Shown here: one piece after another, positions 35,995-50,748 of the stretch
How positions within the stretch are numbered: position 1 is the stretch's first letter
Layout: every line of letters starts with the position of its first letter
NCBI GenBank assembly: GCA_017871115.1
Contig: JAFCIZ010000001.1
Location: forward strand, 62,001-126,000
DNA: 64,000 bases
Direction of reading: 5' to 3'
Source of the DNA: Cunninghamella blakesleeana
Lineage: Eukaryota > Mucoromycota > Mucoromycetes > Mucorales > Cunninghamellaceae
The notes under the pieces: model-generated
What the model saw: the letters and a program-made list of their open reading frames with translations, nothing else
Databases searched by the model: none
Told to the model about the DNA's origin: nothing
Made by a program: the position numbers and the translations under genes

Positions 35995-38030
35995 TAATAA
36001 CAATAATACATATTGGCAGCAACAAATACAACAAAATAATAGTTTATCTCCCGTAAATATTTCTTTAATAAAACGCAACGATATTAATCATTCTGAACGT
36101 GGTATTGCTGGATTTGTATCAAAATTATATCAGTAAGTGAATATATATTTCTCTATAATTTTTTTTTTTTTTTTTTAAAAAAAAAAAATACGGGTAATTA
36201 TTGTATATAATAGCCCACTAAAATTCCCTTTAACGTGTTAATATTACCCTTTGGAAATATTCACGTTTTTTTTTTTTTTTCTTTTCATATAAAAAGATGT
36301 TTACAAGCTCCAGAAAACGGGAAAAAATATGCAAGATGGTGCCAACAGGATGGGAAAGATATGTTTATTGTTGAATGTATACCAAGTAAGTTTTCATATT
36401 TATTGTTATTATTGCTATTATTGTTATTGTTATTGTTATTATTATTAATAGTAACATTTTTAATAATAATAATAATAATAACAATAATAATAATAATTTT
36501 TTAAAATTTTTTATTATGGGGTTATAAAAATAATTGTAATAATAATATTATATATATATATATATATATTATAGAATTCACTGAAGAAGTTTTGCCACAG
36601 TTATTTAAACATAGCAAATTTCCGTCCTTTGTTAGACAACTAAATGTAAGGAAACATATTAATTTATATATATATATATTTATTGAATCCTCTTAATCAA
36701 AGCTATGTTTTTATTATTAATTTATATTTATATGTAGATTTATGGATTTCAGCGTGATACAGATGCAAGAAAATCTAAAGAAACAAAAGATAAAACTACG
36801 TGTCGTTGGTATCATCCTCATTTTAGACCTGGGAGGCGGGATCTTTTCCATTTAATTCGACGTAAAGCAACACAAACAACAAGACGCAATAAGCGAAGTA
36901 AAAACAACAATGAAGAAGACGGTGAAACGGTTATTTCTGTTGGAGAATCAGATGATGAATATTCAGATTATGGTAGCCAAAGAAGAAAGTCATCGGTATC
37001 TAGTGCTTCCTTACCACAACCTTCTTTACAACAAGATGTATCTACAAATTCACCTTTATTACATCACCATCATCATTCGCTTCCTTATAACGATCCCCAT
37101 CAGAATAATAACAACAACAATAACATTCATACAACACACAAGCCTTCTTCTACTTCTTCACCACCCTATCATCTTCGTATGCAGGAGTTGACGGATTCAA
37201 CCATAATAACGGAGTTATCACCGACAAAAGATGAATCTACTACTACCACTTTAAGGAATATTCACCATACTCATGATAATACGAACAATAATGCACCTAA
37301 AAACAATGACAATCATACTAATAACGAAGACGCTAATAATAACTACATATCAGAACATGGAAATACAGGCGGCAACAATTTTGTGAAAAAAACCTATATG
37401 GATACACAACCTAACAACGATTCTACCAACTATTCATTAACTACAGAACAGCAATTGCAACAAAAATTGTGTCAATTACAAGAAATATATAACCGTGACC
37501 GTGAAGCATTTTTTAAACATATGAATTTAGCAAGACTACAAATAGAAAAGCAACGATTACATATAGCAGAATTAGAGGCATTATCAATACAATCAAAGCA
37601 ACATCAAATAATGACACCTACAAGCAATATACAAAATTTAAATTTAAATGAAACATCTATACCTACTGATTTTTTAATAAAAAATGAGCCAATATATAAT
37701 GAAATAACAATGGAAAAATTAATAAACAATAAACCACTAGATAATCATCACCATCATCATCATCATTCATTATCAGTAACTTCACCGAATCCATTATCTA
37801 ACCATCACCATCATCAACAACATCAGTCTTATTTCCATCATCATCCCAATGTTCAATCTTTTCAAACAAACCACACACTTCAGTCGTCTACAATGGCATC
37901 GGCACCTCCTTTGACACCACATTCAATATATGGGAATGGGTTAACAAATGATTCAAGAATAAAGCATGAAACTAATTTAATGATACCTACAATGCAATCC
38001 ATACCACATCAGACTCAATGGGAAAAGTAA
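35669..38030 (+). CDS. HSF-type DNA-binding domain transcription factor
   Basis: Four exons: 35669-36132, 36297-36385, 36575-36645 and 36738-38030, giving 638 residues. After a Gln/Asn-rich N-terminus, the HSF-type winged-helix domain covers about residues 147-250. It shows IAGFVSKLYQCL, FIVECIPKFTEEVLPQLF, the recognition helix region KFPSFVRQLNIYGFQRD and WYHPHFRPGRRDLFHLIRRK. A helical segment near residues 400-445 (QQLQQKLCQLQEIY; RLHIAELEAL) may serve as the oligomerisation coiled coil. His, Asn and Ser runs fill the C-terminus. A nuclear regulator, possibly heat-shock or a developmental HSF-like factor; which one cannot be told from the sequence. The next gene on the same strand is also a transcriptional regulator. 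Confidence 0.9.
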
Positions 38031-39231
38031 TATATATTTATATGTATTGCTGATCAGCAGTTATTTCTTTATTAATTTATTATGATTACGATTATTATTA
38101 TTATTATTCCCTTCATTCCAATAGTTTATTTGTCATTATTTACATTACTCATTACCATAAATATTTTTTTTTTATAATTTCTCTCCTTAAAAAAATTCTT
38201 TATTTATTATTTCACACATACACCATTTTCCCTCACTGACGCATTTACACACTTTTACTCTCATTAAATTTTTTTTCTTTTTTTTTGAAATAACGAGTAA
38301 ATTATTTATAAAAATAAATTTGAATTTAATTTTTATATACGCCTAACAACATATTTTTCACTAGTATATCTAAAAATATATACTATCACCAAAATTTTTT
38401 TAATATAATTGAAAAAAAAAAAAAAAAAAAAAAAAAATCACCGCGTTTCTAAAAAATACATATATTATTCTTCAAAAGGATTGGCTCAAAGAAGTTGGAA
38501 TATTTATTTATAATGTTTTTTCAAAATAAAAAATATGCTGGGATATATAGCGGGGTTTAATTATCAAAAATAATGCAATAATGCAATTTTTTTTATTTTA
38601 TGATTGGACAAGTTTTTTTTTTTTTTATTATTATAAACTGATGTAATCTATATTATGTTTTATATAAATCATTTAGGTTTTTATTATATATTACTGTTAT
38701 TGTTAATATTACATTGCTATACAATCATTTTTATTACTAGTAATTATTTTATTTATTATTTATTTATTATTATTTGTCGAAATAGATCTTCTCTAAACGG
38801 TTATGGAAAAAAAAAGGCGAGGAAAGAAAATTGTTTGTTTTTTATATCTTTTTTATTTAACATTATAATAATACGCGTACAATTTAACTTTTTTCTTCTT
38901 CTCTTTTTCTTTTTTTCTTTCTCTTTTTTTTTTTTTTTTCTTCTTTTGATTTTTTTAATTTTTTTTTTAAAAAAACACTACCAAGTAAAAAAAAAAGCAT
39001 TTTTATGATATATTATTTACAATAATTATTTATATATATTTATACTTTATATCTATTTTTATTTTATTTATATACTTGTAAGTTTAACTATTTTCTCTTT
39101 TTTTTTTTAAAAGAAAAAAAAAAAAAACTACATCAAAAAGAGCAACGAAAAGTAACCTATATACATTTTTAATATCTTATATAACTACTATACGGATTTA
39201 TATAATTATATTGTAATAAATATCATTAAAA
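38031..39231. other. Intergenic, 1.2 kb, homopolymer-rich
   Basis: Spacer between the HSF-type and MedA-like genes, with A25 (38411-38437), CT-rich tracts (38891-38942) and T/A palindromic tracts (38955-38975; 39098-39127). The open frame 38655-39008 is low-complexity. No gene is seen. Confidence 0.6.
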
Positions 39232-41896
39232 ATGGGTATAGCCAATTTGGAAACTGTAAAAACATCATTACCAGCATTAGTAAATAAAGAAAAAATGACA
39301 ATTGAAAATCCGGAATTAGATTCATCCACTACTTTTGGTAAGAAATAATAATAATAATAAAAAAAAAAACGTAAACACAAATAAAAAAATATATATATTG
39401 ATTTTTCATTTTCATTTTTCGTTTTTGTTTTTTAATAGATTATAATGATTGGATGACAAATGAATTTAATATCGAATCTTCAACAACAAAACCATTTCCT
39501 ATGCGACCTCAAGTGCTTCAATGGTCACCTACCGAAGGTGATGAGACAACTACTATTTCTATTCTATTAGAATGCAACAATTATATACAAGGATCATTAA
39601 AAATTGTATTTGGTCAGTTGGCTATCGAAACTACTTGTCAAGTTCATTCTATGCCTATTGTAGAACAAGAATCAAATACTTGGATCACTTTAGCAGCTAA
39701 AGTTCCAAAATTACAAGATGTTCAAACTGCTTCCGATTGTCAAGTTCCTGTTTCAATTTGTTACTTTAGTATAAGTAATCCAGATTTAGCTTTAGATACT
39801 TGGACCATTGGAGCCTTTACTTATCTCGATCAGTCTACATTAGGTAAAAAAAAATGGATCAACTTTTTTCAAACTCAATTTTTTTTTTTTTTTTTTTTTT
39901 ATAAATGGTAATTTTTTCACTTACATTTTTCTTTTTTCTTTTACATTTTTTGTTTTTCTATCACTCTCTTTTTTATTAGCACGTAAAAGAACGGCATCTC
40001 CAAACCTAAGCGATGACTTTCCACAAAAACGATTATATTCTTCTTTATCAACAACCGATGGTAAATAAATATAAAATAAATAATATATATTTATTTATAT
40101 TTGTTATTATTATTTAATATTATTTGTTATTTAATTTTTTCTCTTTTTATTATTTTATTTTTAGATACTTCAGTAGATAGTCAATTTTTACAATTACTTG
40201 CACCTTATGAGGATCCTTTATCAAAAGAATTATCTTCTCAATCCAATCAACCCGATCAAAATACTGCTTTATGGTTATCTCAACAGTTACAACAACATCG
40301 TCAACAGCAGCAACAACTTTTTACTCCTACCAAACAAGAAGTTGTCTCACCTGAAAGGCAGACGCAATCTCACTTTTTTAGTCATTCCACTGGTTTAAAT
40401 GGAAATTTTTCTTTACCATCTGAATATAATATTATTGCCTCAAATAAGCGTAGCTCACAACAGCAGCAAAATGGTAATATATATATAAATAAACAATAGT
40501 GACGGCAATGATATGCATGGCTATTTATTAACTTCTATTATTCTATTATCGATTATTTACTTATAATATAATAGGATTAGCATACAATCATTATACTAAT
40601 ATAAATATGGGACAACAATTATCTTATCCTTTTGGTAATAGGTGTAATTATAATGTAAGTTTACCTTATTATGCAGCAAATCATCCTCATCTTCAAGAAC
40701 AATTAATGTTACAAAAAACACCTTTTAATAATAATTTATATCATCCATCAAATAATAATAACATGTCAATAGCATCAAGAAAAAGCATTTATAATAATAA
40801 TCATGATTGTAATCAACATAACAACAATAACAGCATTAATAATAAGCATCAACTTCATCATCATCATCAAAATGTAATCACAACTGTACATCCATTTGCA
40901 GGTTTACTTAATAAGGCAAATTTAAAAATATGTGGTGATCTTATGGAAATGACATTTCAATGGAGTGCAAATGAATGGCAAAGTGGTAGAAGACTTGTAA
41001 GATTTTGGCGTAGGCAAAATACAAATAATGTAGAAAATAGTCAGCAAGTAGAGTGTGGATTTGAACCTATTGAGTATTATGTACATCAACAACAAATGCA
41101 ACAACAACAGCAAAGAAGACTTCAATTTAGCTCATCAACAACTTCTTTATCATCATCATCTACTAATACTACTGCTTCCTCATCCTCATCTTCTTCCACT
41201 TCTTTATCTCCTAACAATAAGAGCGACATTAGTCTTAATACTACTATTACTGCAAATAGCAACAATAATACCATGATGGAAACTAATGAAAATGGTATAA
41301 AAACTTCCTCTTTGATAGTCTCTTGTATATACTGGCGTGAACGAAATGATTACTTTATTACATCGGTAGATTGTATTTATCTATTAGAAGGTTTAATTGG
41401 TGTGCAATTTACCGTTGAAGAAAAAAATCGTATTCGTCGTAACTTGGAAGGTTTCCGCCCTTTAACTGTTAGTAAATGTAAATCAGATTGTGCTGATTTT
41501 TTTAAATTGATCATGGGTTTCCCTCATCCAAAACCAAGAAATATTGAAAAAGATGTTAAAGTATTTGCTTGGAAAACTTTACCCCATGCTTTAAGAAAAA
41601 TCATAAGAAAATATACACCTAATTATACAAATACAGCAACCCCTTCCTTTCTATCATCATCATCATCGTCGTCGTCTTCTCAGTTGAATCATCATTCAGT
41701 TTCCTCTACATCTTCGTTATCATCTCCTCCACCAATGCCTGCACCACAATCTACAGCAACAACTGCGACTACAGCAGCGTCGACAGTAAACCCACAAAAT
41801 TCTATACAACCCTCATTATTACCTCCAAATACGCCAACAAGTAACTTTTCTTCAAACATACATCAATCACAACCTTTTCAACAATACTATTTTTAA
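39232..41896 (+). CDS. Medusa (MedA/Acr1)-like transcriptional regulator
   Basis: Five exons: 39232-39337, 39439-39843, 39980-40060, 40165-40473 and 40575-41896, giving 740 residues. Residues about 50-165 form an immunoglobulin-like/IPT-style domain (VLQWSPTEGDETTTISILLE; VPVSICYFSISNPD). The C-terminal half has the hallmark MedA block: LKICGDLMEMTFQWSANEW, RRLVRFWRRQ, SLIVSCIYWRERNDYFITSV, FTVEEKNRIRRNLEGFRP, FFKLIMGFPHPKPRNIEKDV and HALRKIIRKYTPNY. Homologues in moulds control conidiation, adherence and development. Poly-Asn, Ser and Gln linkers are extensive. The MedA-type identification rests on the long conserved block and is firm; the process controlled here is inference. Confidence 0.9.
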
Positions 41897-42446
41897 TTTT
41901 TAATTTTTTTAACATTATCAATATACAATTATATATGTTCAGTTATGCATCCATCCACATATTTACAAGCATTCATCCATTTATTCATTCATATATACAT
42001 ACACATATACTAGCATATATTATACATATTCTTTATATATATATTCTTTTAATTAAATAATTTCCTTTATCGTTTTCTTTTACCTATATATACTTTTTTA
42101 TAAATTTTTATTAGTATAGTAATTTTTATTATTATTCTATATTATATATGTCATTTATTTTTAATTAAACAAGTTAATAATTTATGTTAAATATCCGTAT
42201 TTTTGAATCAAATGAATACATACCTAAAAGATATTAAAAAAACATAATGTGGATAAAGGAGGGAGTTTAAAAAAAAGAGAAAGTGGCCACTTTTATTATA
42301 ATGTTTTTTGAAAATAACGAAGAGAAATGGTATTAAAGCTTTTTATTATTATTATTATTATTATTATTAAGGTTTAAAGTTAAAATAAATAAATAGTGTA
42401 AATTGTAATATACATATTGATTTCGTTTAACGCTGAATATACACAA
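41897..42446. other. Convergent 3' spacer, MedA-like / HEATR5
   Basis: AT-rich, with an ATT repeat at about 42342-42370 and several AATAAA-like signals. No gene is seen. Confidence 0.6.
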
Positions 42447-45400
42447 TTAGGAAAAATTACTAAAGTTCATCTTAAGTTGAATTGTTGGCTGTTTGCTACT
42501 ATTATCTAATCTAGAATCTTGTTGTTTTAATTCTTGTTGCCTTTTTTGTTCTTGTTGTTGGCTAGAAACGACATTATATCTTATACTTGCTTCAAGTTTA
42601 TCTTTTATATTTTTTGGTAATAAATTTAATGTATCACGGAATGCTTGTGGCATTGCTGTAGCTAACGATACTATATGAGATATTACTACTGTATGTATAA
42701 CCGATAAACCTGTTTCAAAAGGTGGTTGGTCTAATAATTCCGTAAGCAATGGCAGTATTATTTGAAGTAATTGTATTTCTATATATGACATAAAATAAAA
42801 AAAATAATAATATTAGTTTTTAACTCCCACTATTTGTTATTTGTTGTTTAATTATTTTTATTGTCATCCTACTTTGGGGGCCATTAGATGAATTTGGAAG
42901 TATGAGTAAACTTTTAATATCTTCAGATAAAATATCCATTGACGAAGTTTCATTGCTATTAGATTTGGAAGATAATATACGAGAAATAAGTAGTGGTGTT
43001 ATTATACTGGTAAATTGACGACCAAGTATTTTTGATGCTAAATTTGAAGTTGATTTTTCAGGTAGTACAAATAAAGTTCTAATGCATTGGTGAGCTACCA
43101 TATTTATCTTAAAAAATAAAAATAGAAATTATAATTTAGTTAAAATAGCATATCATTAATGAAATATTTACAATTTTAATTATTTATTATTTATTATTAT
43201 TACCTCCATATTATTCGTTTCCAGTGCTACTTTTATAGTATTAATTACAATATCAAGACTACTAGGGTTAAGAGAAGTTGCTTGCGGACAGCTAGTAATC
43301 AGCAGTACAATGGCCAATATTTTATTTTTATCCATTTGAATATTTTCTTCAGTTGATAGATCACTAAAATCATTAAAAGCAAAAAAAAAAAAGTTAAATG
43401 AATAATAAATAAATTATATCATCATAATTGTTGTTATTGTTGACTGTGTTGTTTATATTATATAAATGATTAAATCCTTACGTAAATATATTTTCTAGTA
43501 TTATTTGAATAAATCTTGATGTAACTTTCGATAATGATGTAATCTCATCACCAGAAAGGTCAGTTTCAAACTGATGTAGCATTATTTTCATACAAACGAG
43601 AACTTTTGGTGCCAATGTGTTATAATATTGTATAGAAAGTAAGAGTTCTATGTTAACCAAATTCAGAAAAATAAAATAAAAAATTCCTTAGTATAAGCTT
43701 TTCTCTATATCTATATCTATATCTATATCTATATCTATATCTATATCTATATCTATATCTATATCTATATCTATATCTATATGTATTTTATTTTAGTTAA
43801 CTACTTACTGGAATATATATGTAAAGCAATTGCTAATAAATCAACTTTGTATTTATTAGGTGTGATACGTATTATATAAGCAAGAGTCTCTAAAGATTGC
43901 CCTAATAATGTCATTACAAGTGATTTATCATTCTCAACAATGGATCCTATTCAAAAATGTGAAACATAAAAAATAAAAGATTAATATGACTATGATATTA
44001 GAAGAATTTTAAACATTATTTCATTTTATTTAATGCTTACGTCTTGATATAGTTTTGTTTCCTAGGGATGTTATATGTCGAGTAAATACGTTCACTAATA
44101 AGCGCAATATATAGTATAGCTTTGCAGTAGTTGGGAATACATTTGGATCTAATACTTGATCTAAAGCAACTAGGTCACTATATATATATATAATGTAATA
44201 GAATGAATAGTCAGTATTTCTATATAAATAAATATATAAACATATATAATTACAACATTAAAAATATAACATTTATCACCTTAGATTATCCGCGCTATCT
44301 TTTAAGTCATCACATAAAGATACTGCTCCATAATTTGTAATCAATCGTTGGACAATATCTATAATAATCAACTGTACTTGGTATCCTTCAGTTTGTATCA
44401 GTCGATCGAACACATTCAATAACTCCAAAAAGATAGCCTTTGGTAATAGATTTGGACCAGTTAAAGATGGCTGAATAAAGGTTTTAAGCCCATTCAAACT
44501 GATTAACATCATAGATGAAGCGTCTACACGACCATTATTTGTACTAGATACACGGGAAAGACTTTCCACGGCAAGACCAAAAAGTATATAAAACAAGTCA
44601 GAAGGTTCATTGTTATTGGCGTCAGGCTTAGATACATTTTTCGATAAAGCGTCTATCATTGAAGAAGATTTTGATTCAATAAGTGTTGCTACAGCTTCCA
44701 TTATTTTTAACCAAGATCTTCGATAATACTAATTTAATATAGATAAATAATTATATAATTAAATAAATGGAAATAAATACTTTTGTTTTGAAAAAATAAA
44801 ATAAAAATAATGTATTATATTATATATATATAAGTTTTCATTTACCGGAAGTACTACTTCTTTTGTTGCTGCAGAGTACATAGAATCTATTCCGCCAGAC
44901 GATGAAGCATGCAATCCCTCTTTACTACTTGATAGTGCGACAATATCAGATTCTAAACGGATACGGGCATAATCTTGTAATGAACGTAACCAAAGAGGGC
45001 TAAGTATATTTAAATTACTATTATAAAAAGAGAAATAGAAATAAAAGACAATTATAATAATAATTATTAGTTTTAATATTTAATTTCTTTTTCTTTAAAA
45101 AAATTAGTTAATAATTGATTACGGTTGTAATATTTGACGAATATATTCTTGTTTTTGACTTGCTACTTGTAACTCTGCCCATGCGTTGAGTACAGAGAGT
45201 TTCACCATGACGGATGCATGGGGACTAAGATCTTTGACTTCACCAACACCTGATAATTTCGATTCATCTTTACACCTGTCCAATGCCGATGTTAATAATT
45301 TCAAAACACGGCCAAGCTGATATAAATCCTTTACTATACCACTTCCAACATAAATAGCACATACACGTACAGCTGCTGATACAATTTCTGACGATGAATC

Positions 45401-48400
45401 TGATCCAAATGCTGGGGTTAAAGCTGCACCAATTTGAGCTGCGTATTGTTCTAGTAACAGTAACCCTTCAAGGTCGGCATCTTCGGTACTAGCAAATTTC
45501 TAAAATAAAATAAAAAATAATGTAGATATTAATATAAATATAATTTTGATTTTTTTTTTTAAAATATATATATATGATTAAATAAATTAAAAGTAATTAT
45601 TAATGTATATTTTACCTCTATCACCATTCTTAATAAAGCTATACCGCCCAACCTTAATTCATTGACTTGGGCAGTTGCTGCAGTAAAGGAAAGTCTAATG
45701 AGATCAGGTACTCTAAATACTAAATAATCACCAATACCGGCTTGTTGACGTAATTTTCTTGCAAGAGATAAATCAAAATGCTCAGGACCACCATGTATGG
45801 AAATTAAATCAATTGTTTTCTGAAGGCATTGTAATGCAAATAATTGTGTACGCCAACGAGGAGGGATTTCAACATTGACGGATAATCTAAATGTCATACC
45901 AGAAGCGTCAGCCACAGAAGTAGGAATATCTATAATATCGTCATCTACAAATCCATCAGCGTCATCATCACCATATTCATCCACATTATCATCGTTTTCA
46001 AAATCATCAAATGCAATAGTATTGTTTTTATTTAAATCACCATCGTTACTAGCTCCACTAACACCAGCTGTTGATTTGTCGTTGATTGAGATATTACCAT
46101 CTAATGTTTGACCAGGCGCTGTTGTTCGTGTCAGTATTCTTTTTGTTATGTTCACCCATACTGAAGGTTCTTGAACACAAGTTTCTTTTAACCAACTTCT
46201 AATCACATTTTTTACATCCGAAAGACTAGGATCGGTGTCCAATAATTTAAATAATTCATTATCCAATCCAGGCTGTGCTGTTTTGAATACTGAACTTGCA
46301 TCACGTTGAACAAGCTGGTATAAACAAGTTACAGCCGCTTTTTTTAATGGGATATGGAGACAAAGAATTTGTTGTTGTAAATAAGGTACAAGTTCGGACA
46401 TTTCTAAATACTGAGGTGCAAACATCAAGAAATGTTGGATACATCTAATTGCTTCCACATTAACTCTTTCATCAGATTCTAATTTAAGCTCTTCTACCAT
46501 GTTCAAACACAGTTCTCTTATTTTCGATGAAGCTTGTAATTCAGGTCCAAGTGTACCGATTAATTCGTATATAATTCTTCCAAATTCTTGATATGCTGTA
46601 AATCCTGCTGTTAAACCTGCATTTGACACAGCTACTGACCCGCTACCAGGTTCATGAGTTTCACTGAGATATAATTTTGCTACCATTCCTAGAGTACTAT
46701 TAACGAAACCAGAAAATAAAAGACCGGCTGCACTGATTGTCATTGCTATTGCTTCAAGAGCCCATACATGTACTACAGGGTGAGGATCACTACTAAGTGA
46801 TAAAAGTATGCCGACAATAGTTTTAAGATGAGGAGCAGCTGCCATACCACCAACGTGACTATATATATACCCAATTGCTAAAGCACATCCAGCGCGTACA
46901 TCAGGATCACGATTGCTAACAACTAAATCTACTAACTGTTGCATTTGCGAAGCTACAAAAGATCCACCTACAATAGCTGTCAAGCGTCCAATTGTTTCAC
47001 TTGCTGTGTTTCTGAGGTAAGGGTCAGGGTGTGCAATGGCTTCCATAAGTATTTCTTGAACTAACTGAGTCGCACGTCCAATAGCAATACTATCTTGTAT
47101 GGCAGATCCATTATTATCATTATTATTGTTGGAAGTTTTCTTTTGTTGTTGCGAATTATTACGTTGTTGGGTTGCCATCATGTGTTTTAAAGCGCCAAGT
47201 AAGGCTACAACTACATTAACAAGTACAGCTGCACGCTTTGGTGAATTTTTTTCAAGTCGACTATCTTTAACTACTTTCGCCATGTGTTCAAAAGTGGATT
47301 CTTGAACAGGAGGGGGTTGATTAGGGAAAAGGATTGCAAATAAATCAATGCTCGAATCAATATATGATGTTGAAGGAGCTACTGGTGCAGGTAACGAATG
47401 TTTTCTGGTATCTTTATCAAAAGTTGTATATAAGTAAATTGGATCTAAATCCATTGACCCAAGAATAGGCCGTTCAAGTAATTCTTCAATACGTTCAAAC
47501 CTATCTTTAGTTACCCACTCTTTACTACGTGAATTATCTTCGTATTGATCTACATCTGTATTCCCAACGTTTACATGATATCCTTTTAATTTACTTGTTA
47601 CGCCATAACCATGTCCATCCGTTGCCGTCCAAAGGCTAACATATTGACCAGGTACTGCCGCTGTTACTTGAGTTAGTGTTATTGACGATGGAACGATTTT
47701 ATCAGGCTCTGTAAATACATTTAATGAATTACGTAGTAAACTTGTAAGTGATGATTCATAAGTTGATAATAAAGGACGAAGAATAACAAAGCACTGAAAA
47801 AGTCTGCGGCGTAAAGAATAATATTGATCAGTTAATTTAATATCATAAGGAAGACATGGTGACATTGTTGTTGGTGCGAATGTTACAGGAGCTGTAGCCA
47901 AAAATGCAAGTGTGTTATTTAATAATGCCGATATACGTTTAGCAATATCCAAAGTAACCAATGAATGACTGTTATGAGCTAAAAAGCTATAAATAGAGGT
48001 GATAGCACTTTCTCTAGAATGAAATAAATAAGACCATTCATTTTCAGCACGTATAGCATTAGCCTCTTTTCCTGTTGGTTTAGGTAATGCTGATTTCCAA
48101 GATAACAAAAGTTGAGAAAGGTGTAGTTTTACCAAGTTAGGACCAAGGCACATCAACGAGCCAATTAAAATCCAAGCTACTTGAAGTTGTATACTTGCTA
48201 TTTTATTATCCTTATTAATGTTTTTTAGTAATTGGTTTGCTATTGACATTGCACGAGCACTTAAATCAAAAGATGTGTAAATAGGACGAGAAGGAAAAAC
48301 ACTCATGATACCTGCTGCCATATATGCATATGAGATTGTACGTCGATTCATTTGGGTAGTTGTACTTGGGTTTGTTAAATTTGATAAATCTTTTTCTAAA

Positions 48401-50604
48401 GCATTTAAACTTCTTGGTAGTAAATAAGGTAAATTTGAAGGCACTGAATTACATAAGCATCTTGTACACCATACTGCAGCCATCTGTACAGAAAAACTTG
48501 GATGGGATAAAAGTGTAAAAAGTGGATCCACCAAAATATCCTATAAATAAATTATTATTAGTGATGTTAAAAAGAAAATGCAGAATTAGTAAGTGATATT
48601 TTTAACATATAATAGAAATAACTTTATAATTATCAACAATTATAGTATTATATTAACTTACTTGAACTGATACAGCAGCACCTTCTAATTCACCAACTAA
48701 AGCAGAAACTAAATTAATTGCAGATACTAAAATATTTTTACTTGGAGGAGGCTGGTTAGATACAAGCGTTGGCCACGATTTTAACCATTGAGTAACCAGA
48801 ATGCTAATTGCTGATGCTTGGCCTTGTTCACTGAGAAGGCGCTTTCCAATAGTATTATGTAATAAAAAGAACACTTGAGCACGAATAAAAGCGCATGTAG
48901 AAGCATCCAAATGAACATGTTTATTTTCACATTCCAAAATTTCTTTAAATACATGTTTTACAATAGTTGCATAATTTGTTTCCACAAATTCAGTACCAAG
49001 TAAAGTAAATAGGGTGGCATACGATTCTATAATACTAGTTTTTAGTTCCCGTGTTGAAGTTGGTCGATGATAAAATGTGGATAACAATTCTAACATTTCG
49101 TCAATAGTCATTAATGTACCATCAGATTTAATATCTTGAGAGTGTCTACTAGTAGGTGGATCTTCACCAGTAATTGCAAATTTTACATTAGGTTTATTTG
49201 AATCAATCATTCCAGGAGATTGAGTGAAAGTTAATAACGTTGCACATAATGATGATAATGCTCGTCGTACTGGGAAACTTGAGTTTTCAAAACCTTTTAT
49301 AATTATTTGTAATAAATTTTCTACATCATGTTGAGTATAGGTTTGATTAGTATACTGAATAGATGCTTGTAAACACTGCAAGATATGATTTATAGAAAAA
49401 AAATTATGAATATGCATGATTTATATTTATGATTTTTCATTTCCATTCTTTATTTTAAGAAAATAAAATAATATCAGATTTATAAATAATTACCTGTGCT
49501 GAAGCTATGCGCATTGCAAGCGCTTTATCTACCAAATTTTGTTTTAAAACTTTTATCCAATCCTTCAAACTTGATTCAGTTGCCGCTTTTCCAGCACCTT
49601 TAAGGACGCCAGTAAATGCATTGATTGCTTCCAATCTTAGTAAAAGCGAGTTCTATTTTTGAAATATAGCAATATAGTATTATAAATTATAGGATGTTAG
49701 AAAAAAAGCACTGATCTTCTTTATTTATTTATTTGTTATTGTTATTATTGCTATTATTATTATCTTTATCATTATAATAATAATGATAATAATAATTTGA
49801 TTATATATTTACATTGTTATTTTTTGCAACTTTTAAAAGGATATTAGCAGTTTCTCCATAAAGTGATAATACCTAAAGAAAAAGTGAATAAAATATTTTT
49901 TGTTAAACTATATTCACGAGTGTATCATTTATTATTGTCATTGTTGTTATTTAATATATTAAAACTTACATTATTCCCGACTACACTCATTAAAGAACCT
50001 ATTGTAGATATAGCAGCTCTATAATAAAGTTATATATATATACAAAGTATTAAAGATAATGACTTGATAATATACATAAATATTTGTAGAGTAATAATAA
50101 TAGCTTACATCTTGGTTTCCTTATCAATATTTTTACTGGCGCTAACAAGGCTGTGAAGAGCTGTTATTGTATCAAAAAGCTGCCGTGTATCACCGCGAGT
50201 ATATAATATCACATAACATCGTCCAATAAGGTACCGTATTGGCCTTCTTGGTTTTGCTGTAGATAATGAAATTAAACGTAACAGAGTTTTTTCTAAAGTT
50301 GCCTGTGATCGTTTTAATACATCCTAATAAAAACAACCATAAAATAAAATAATAAATATGATTAAAAAATGATCATAATGCCCTCATAACAATAATATAT
50401 TTATATATATATTATCATCTTTATATATCCATTGTTTTTTTGCATTACTTCAGTAACTATTTTAATTTCGCGTTCAACTTGGGCCAACCATTGCAATAAA
50501 TATAATTCTTGTTTTTCAGATGTACCAGCTGTTTCTAGTTTATGTTCATCAAATATAAAGATCTCTGGTATCTCAGAGACAACCTCATTTTTTTGTTCTG
50601 TCAT
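42447..50604 (-). CDS. HEAT-repeat protein HEATR5/Laa1, AP-1 accessory
   Basis: Sixteen exons: 50449-50604, 50109-50323, 49970-50018, 49813-49872, 49494-49652, 48662-49375, 45616-48540, 45123-45499, 44846-45017, 44280-44728, 44041-44177, 43809-43946, 43482-43647, 43204-43363, 42825-43107 and 42447-42778. They sum to 2163 residues, in the range of human HEATR5B (2071) and yeast Laa1 (2014). Near the N-terminus RRPIRYLIGRCYVILYTRGD matches the family. HEAT helices follow almost throughout (ASETIGRLTAIVGGSF; AGCALAIGYIYSHVGG; HPVVHVWALEAIAMTIS). An acidic linker near residue 1310 separates the halves, and the C-terminus is PTIQLKMNFSNFS. The family supports AP-1/clathrin sorting at the trans-Golgi and endosomes. 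One donor (gttaaa, intron 15) is non-consensus. Confidence 0.92.
43704..43782. repeat. Hexanucleotide TATATC satellite in an intron
   Basis: About 13 tandem copies of TATATC, almost perfect, within the intron between exons 12 and 13 of the HEATR5 gene. It is the longest 6-bp repeat in the window. Confidence 0.9.
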
Positions 50605-50616
50605 AAAAAAAAAAGT

Positions 50617-50648
<32 letters not shown>

Positions 50649-50748
50649 GAGAGAGTGAAAAAGAGAAAGGAAGAGAGCACAAAAAAAATTGTAGAAAAAT
50701 TATACAAATTTAAATTTAAACACCGTTTCTTTCTTTTTTTTGATAAAT
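50605..50748 (-). promoter_or_regulatory. Compact upstream region of HEATR5 with CT-rich block
   Basis: Only 144 bp separate the U11/U12-65K-like stop from the HEATR5 start on the same strand. The stretch is an A28 run plus GA-rich DNA (about 50608-50690), i.e. CT- and T-rich on the coding strand. An in-frame ATG at 50682 would encode mostly Phe/Ser from this tract, so the ATG at 50604 is preferred. Confidence 0.55.

Noticed and set aside
50605..50682. Upstream in-frame ATG at 50682 for the HEATR5 protein
   Set aside because: It would add a poly-Phe/Ser stretch encoded by the A/GA tract; the ATG at 50604 begins the ordinary sequence.
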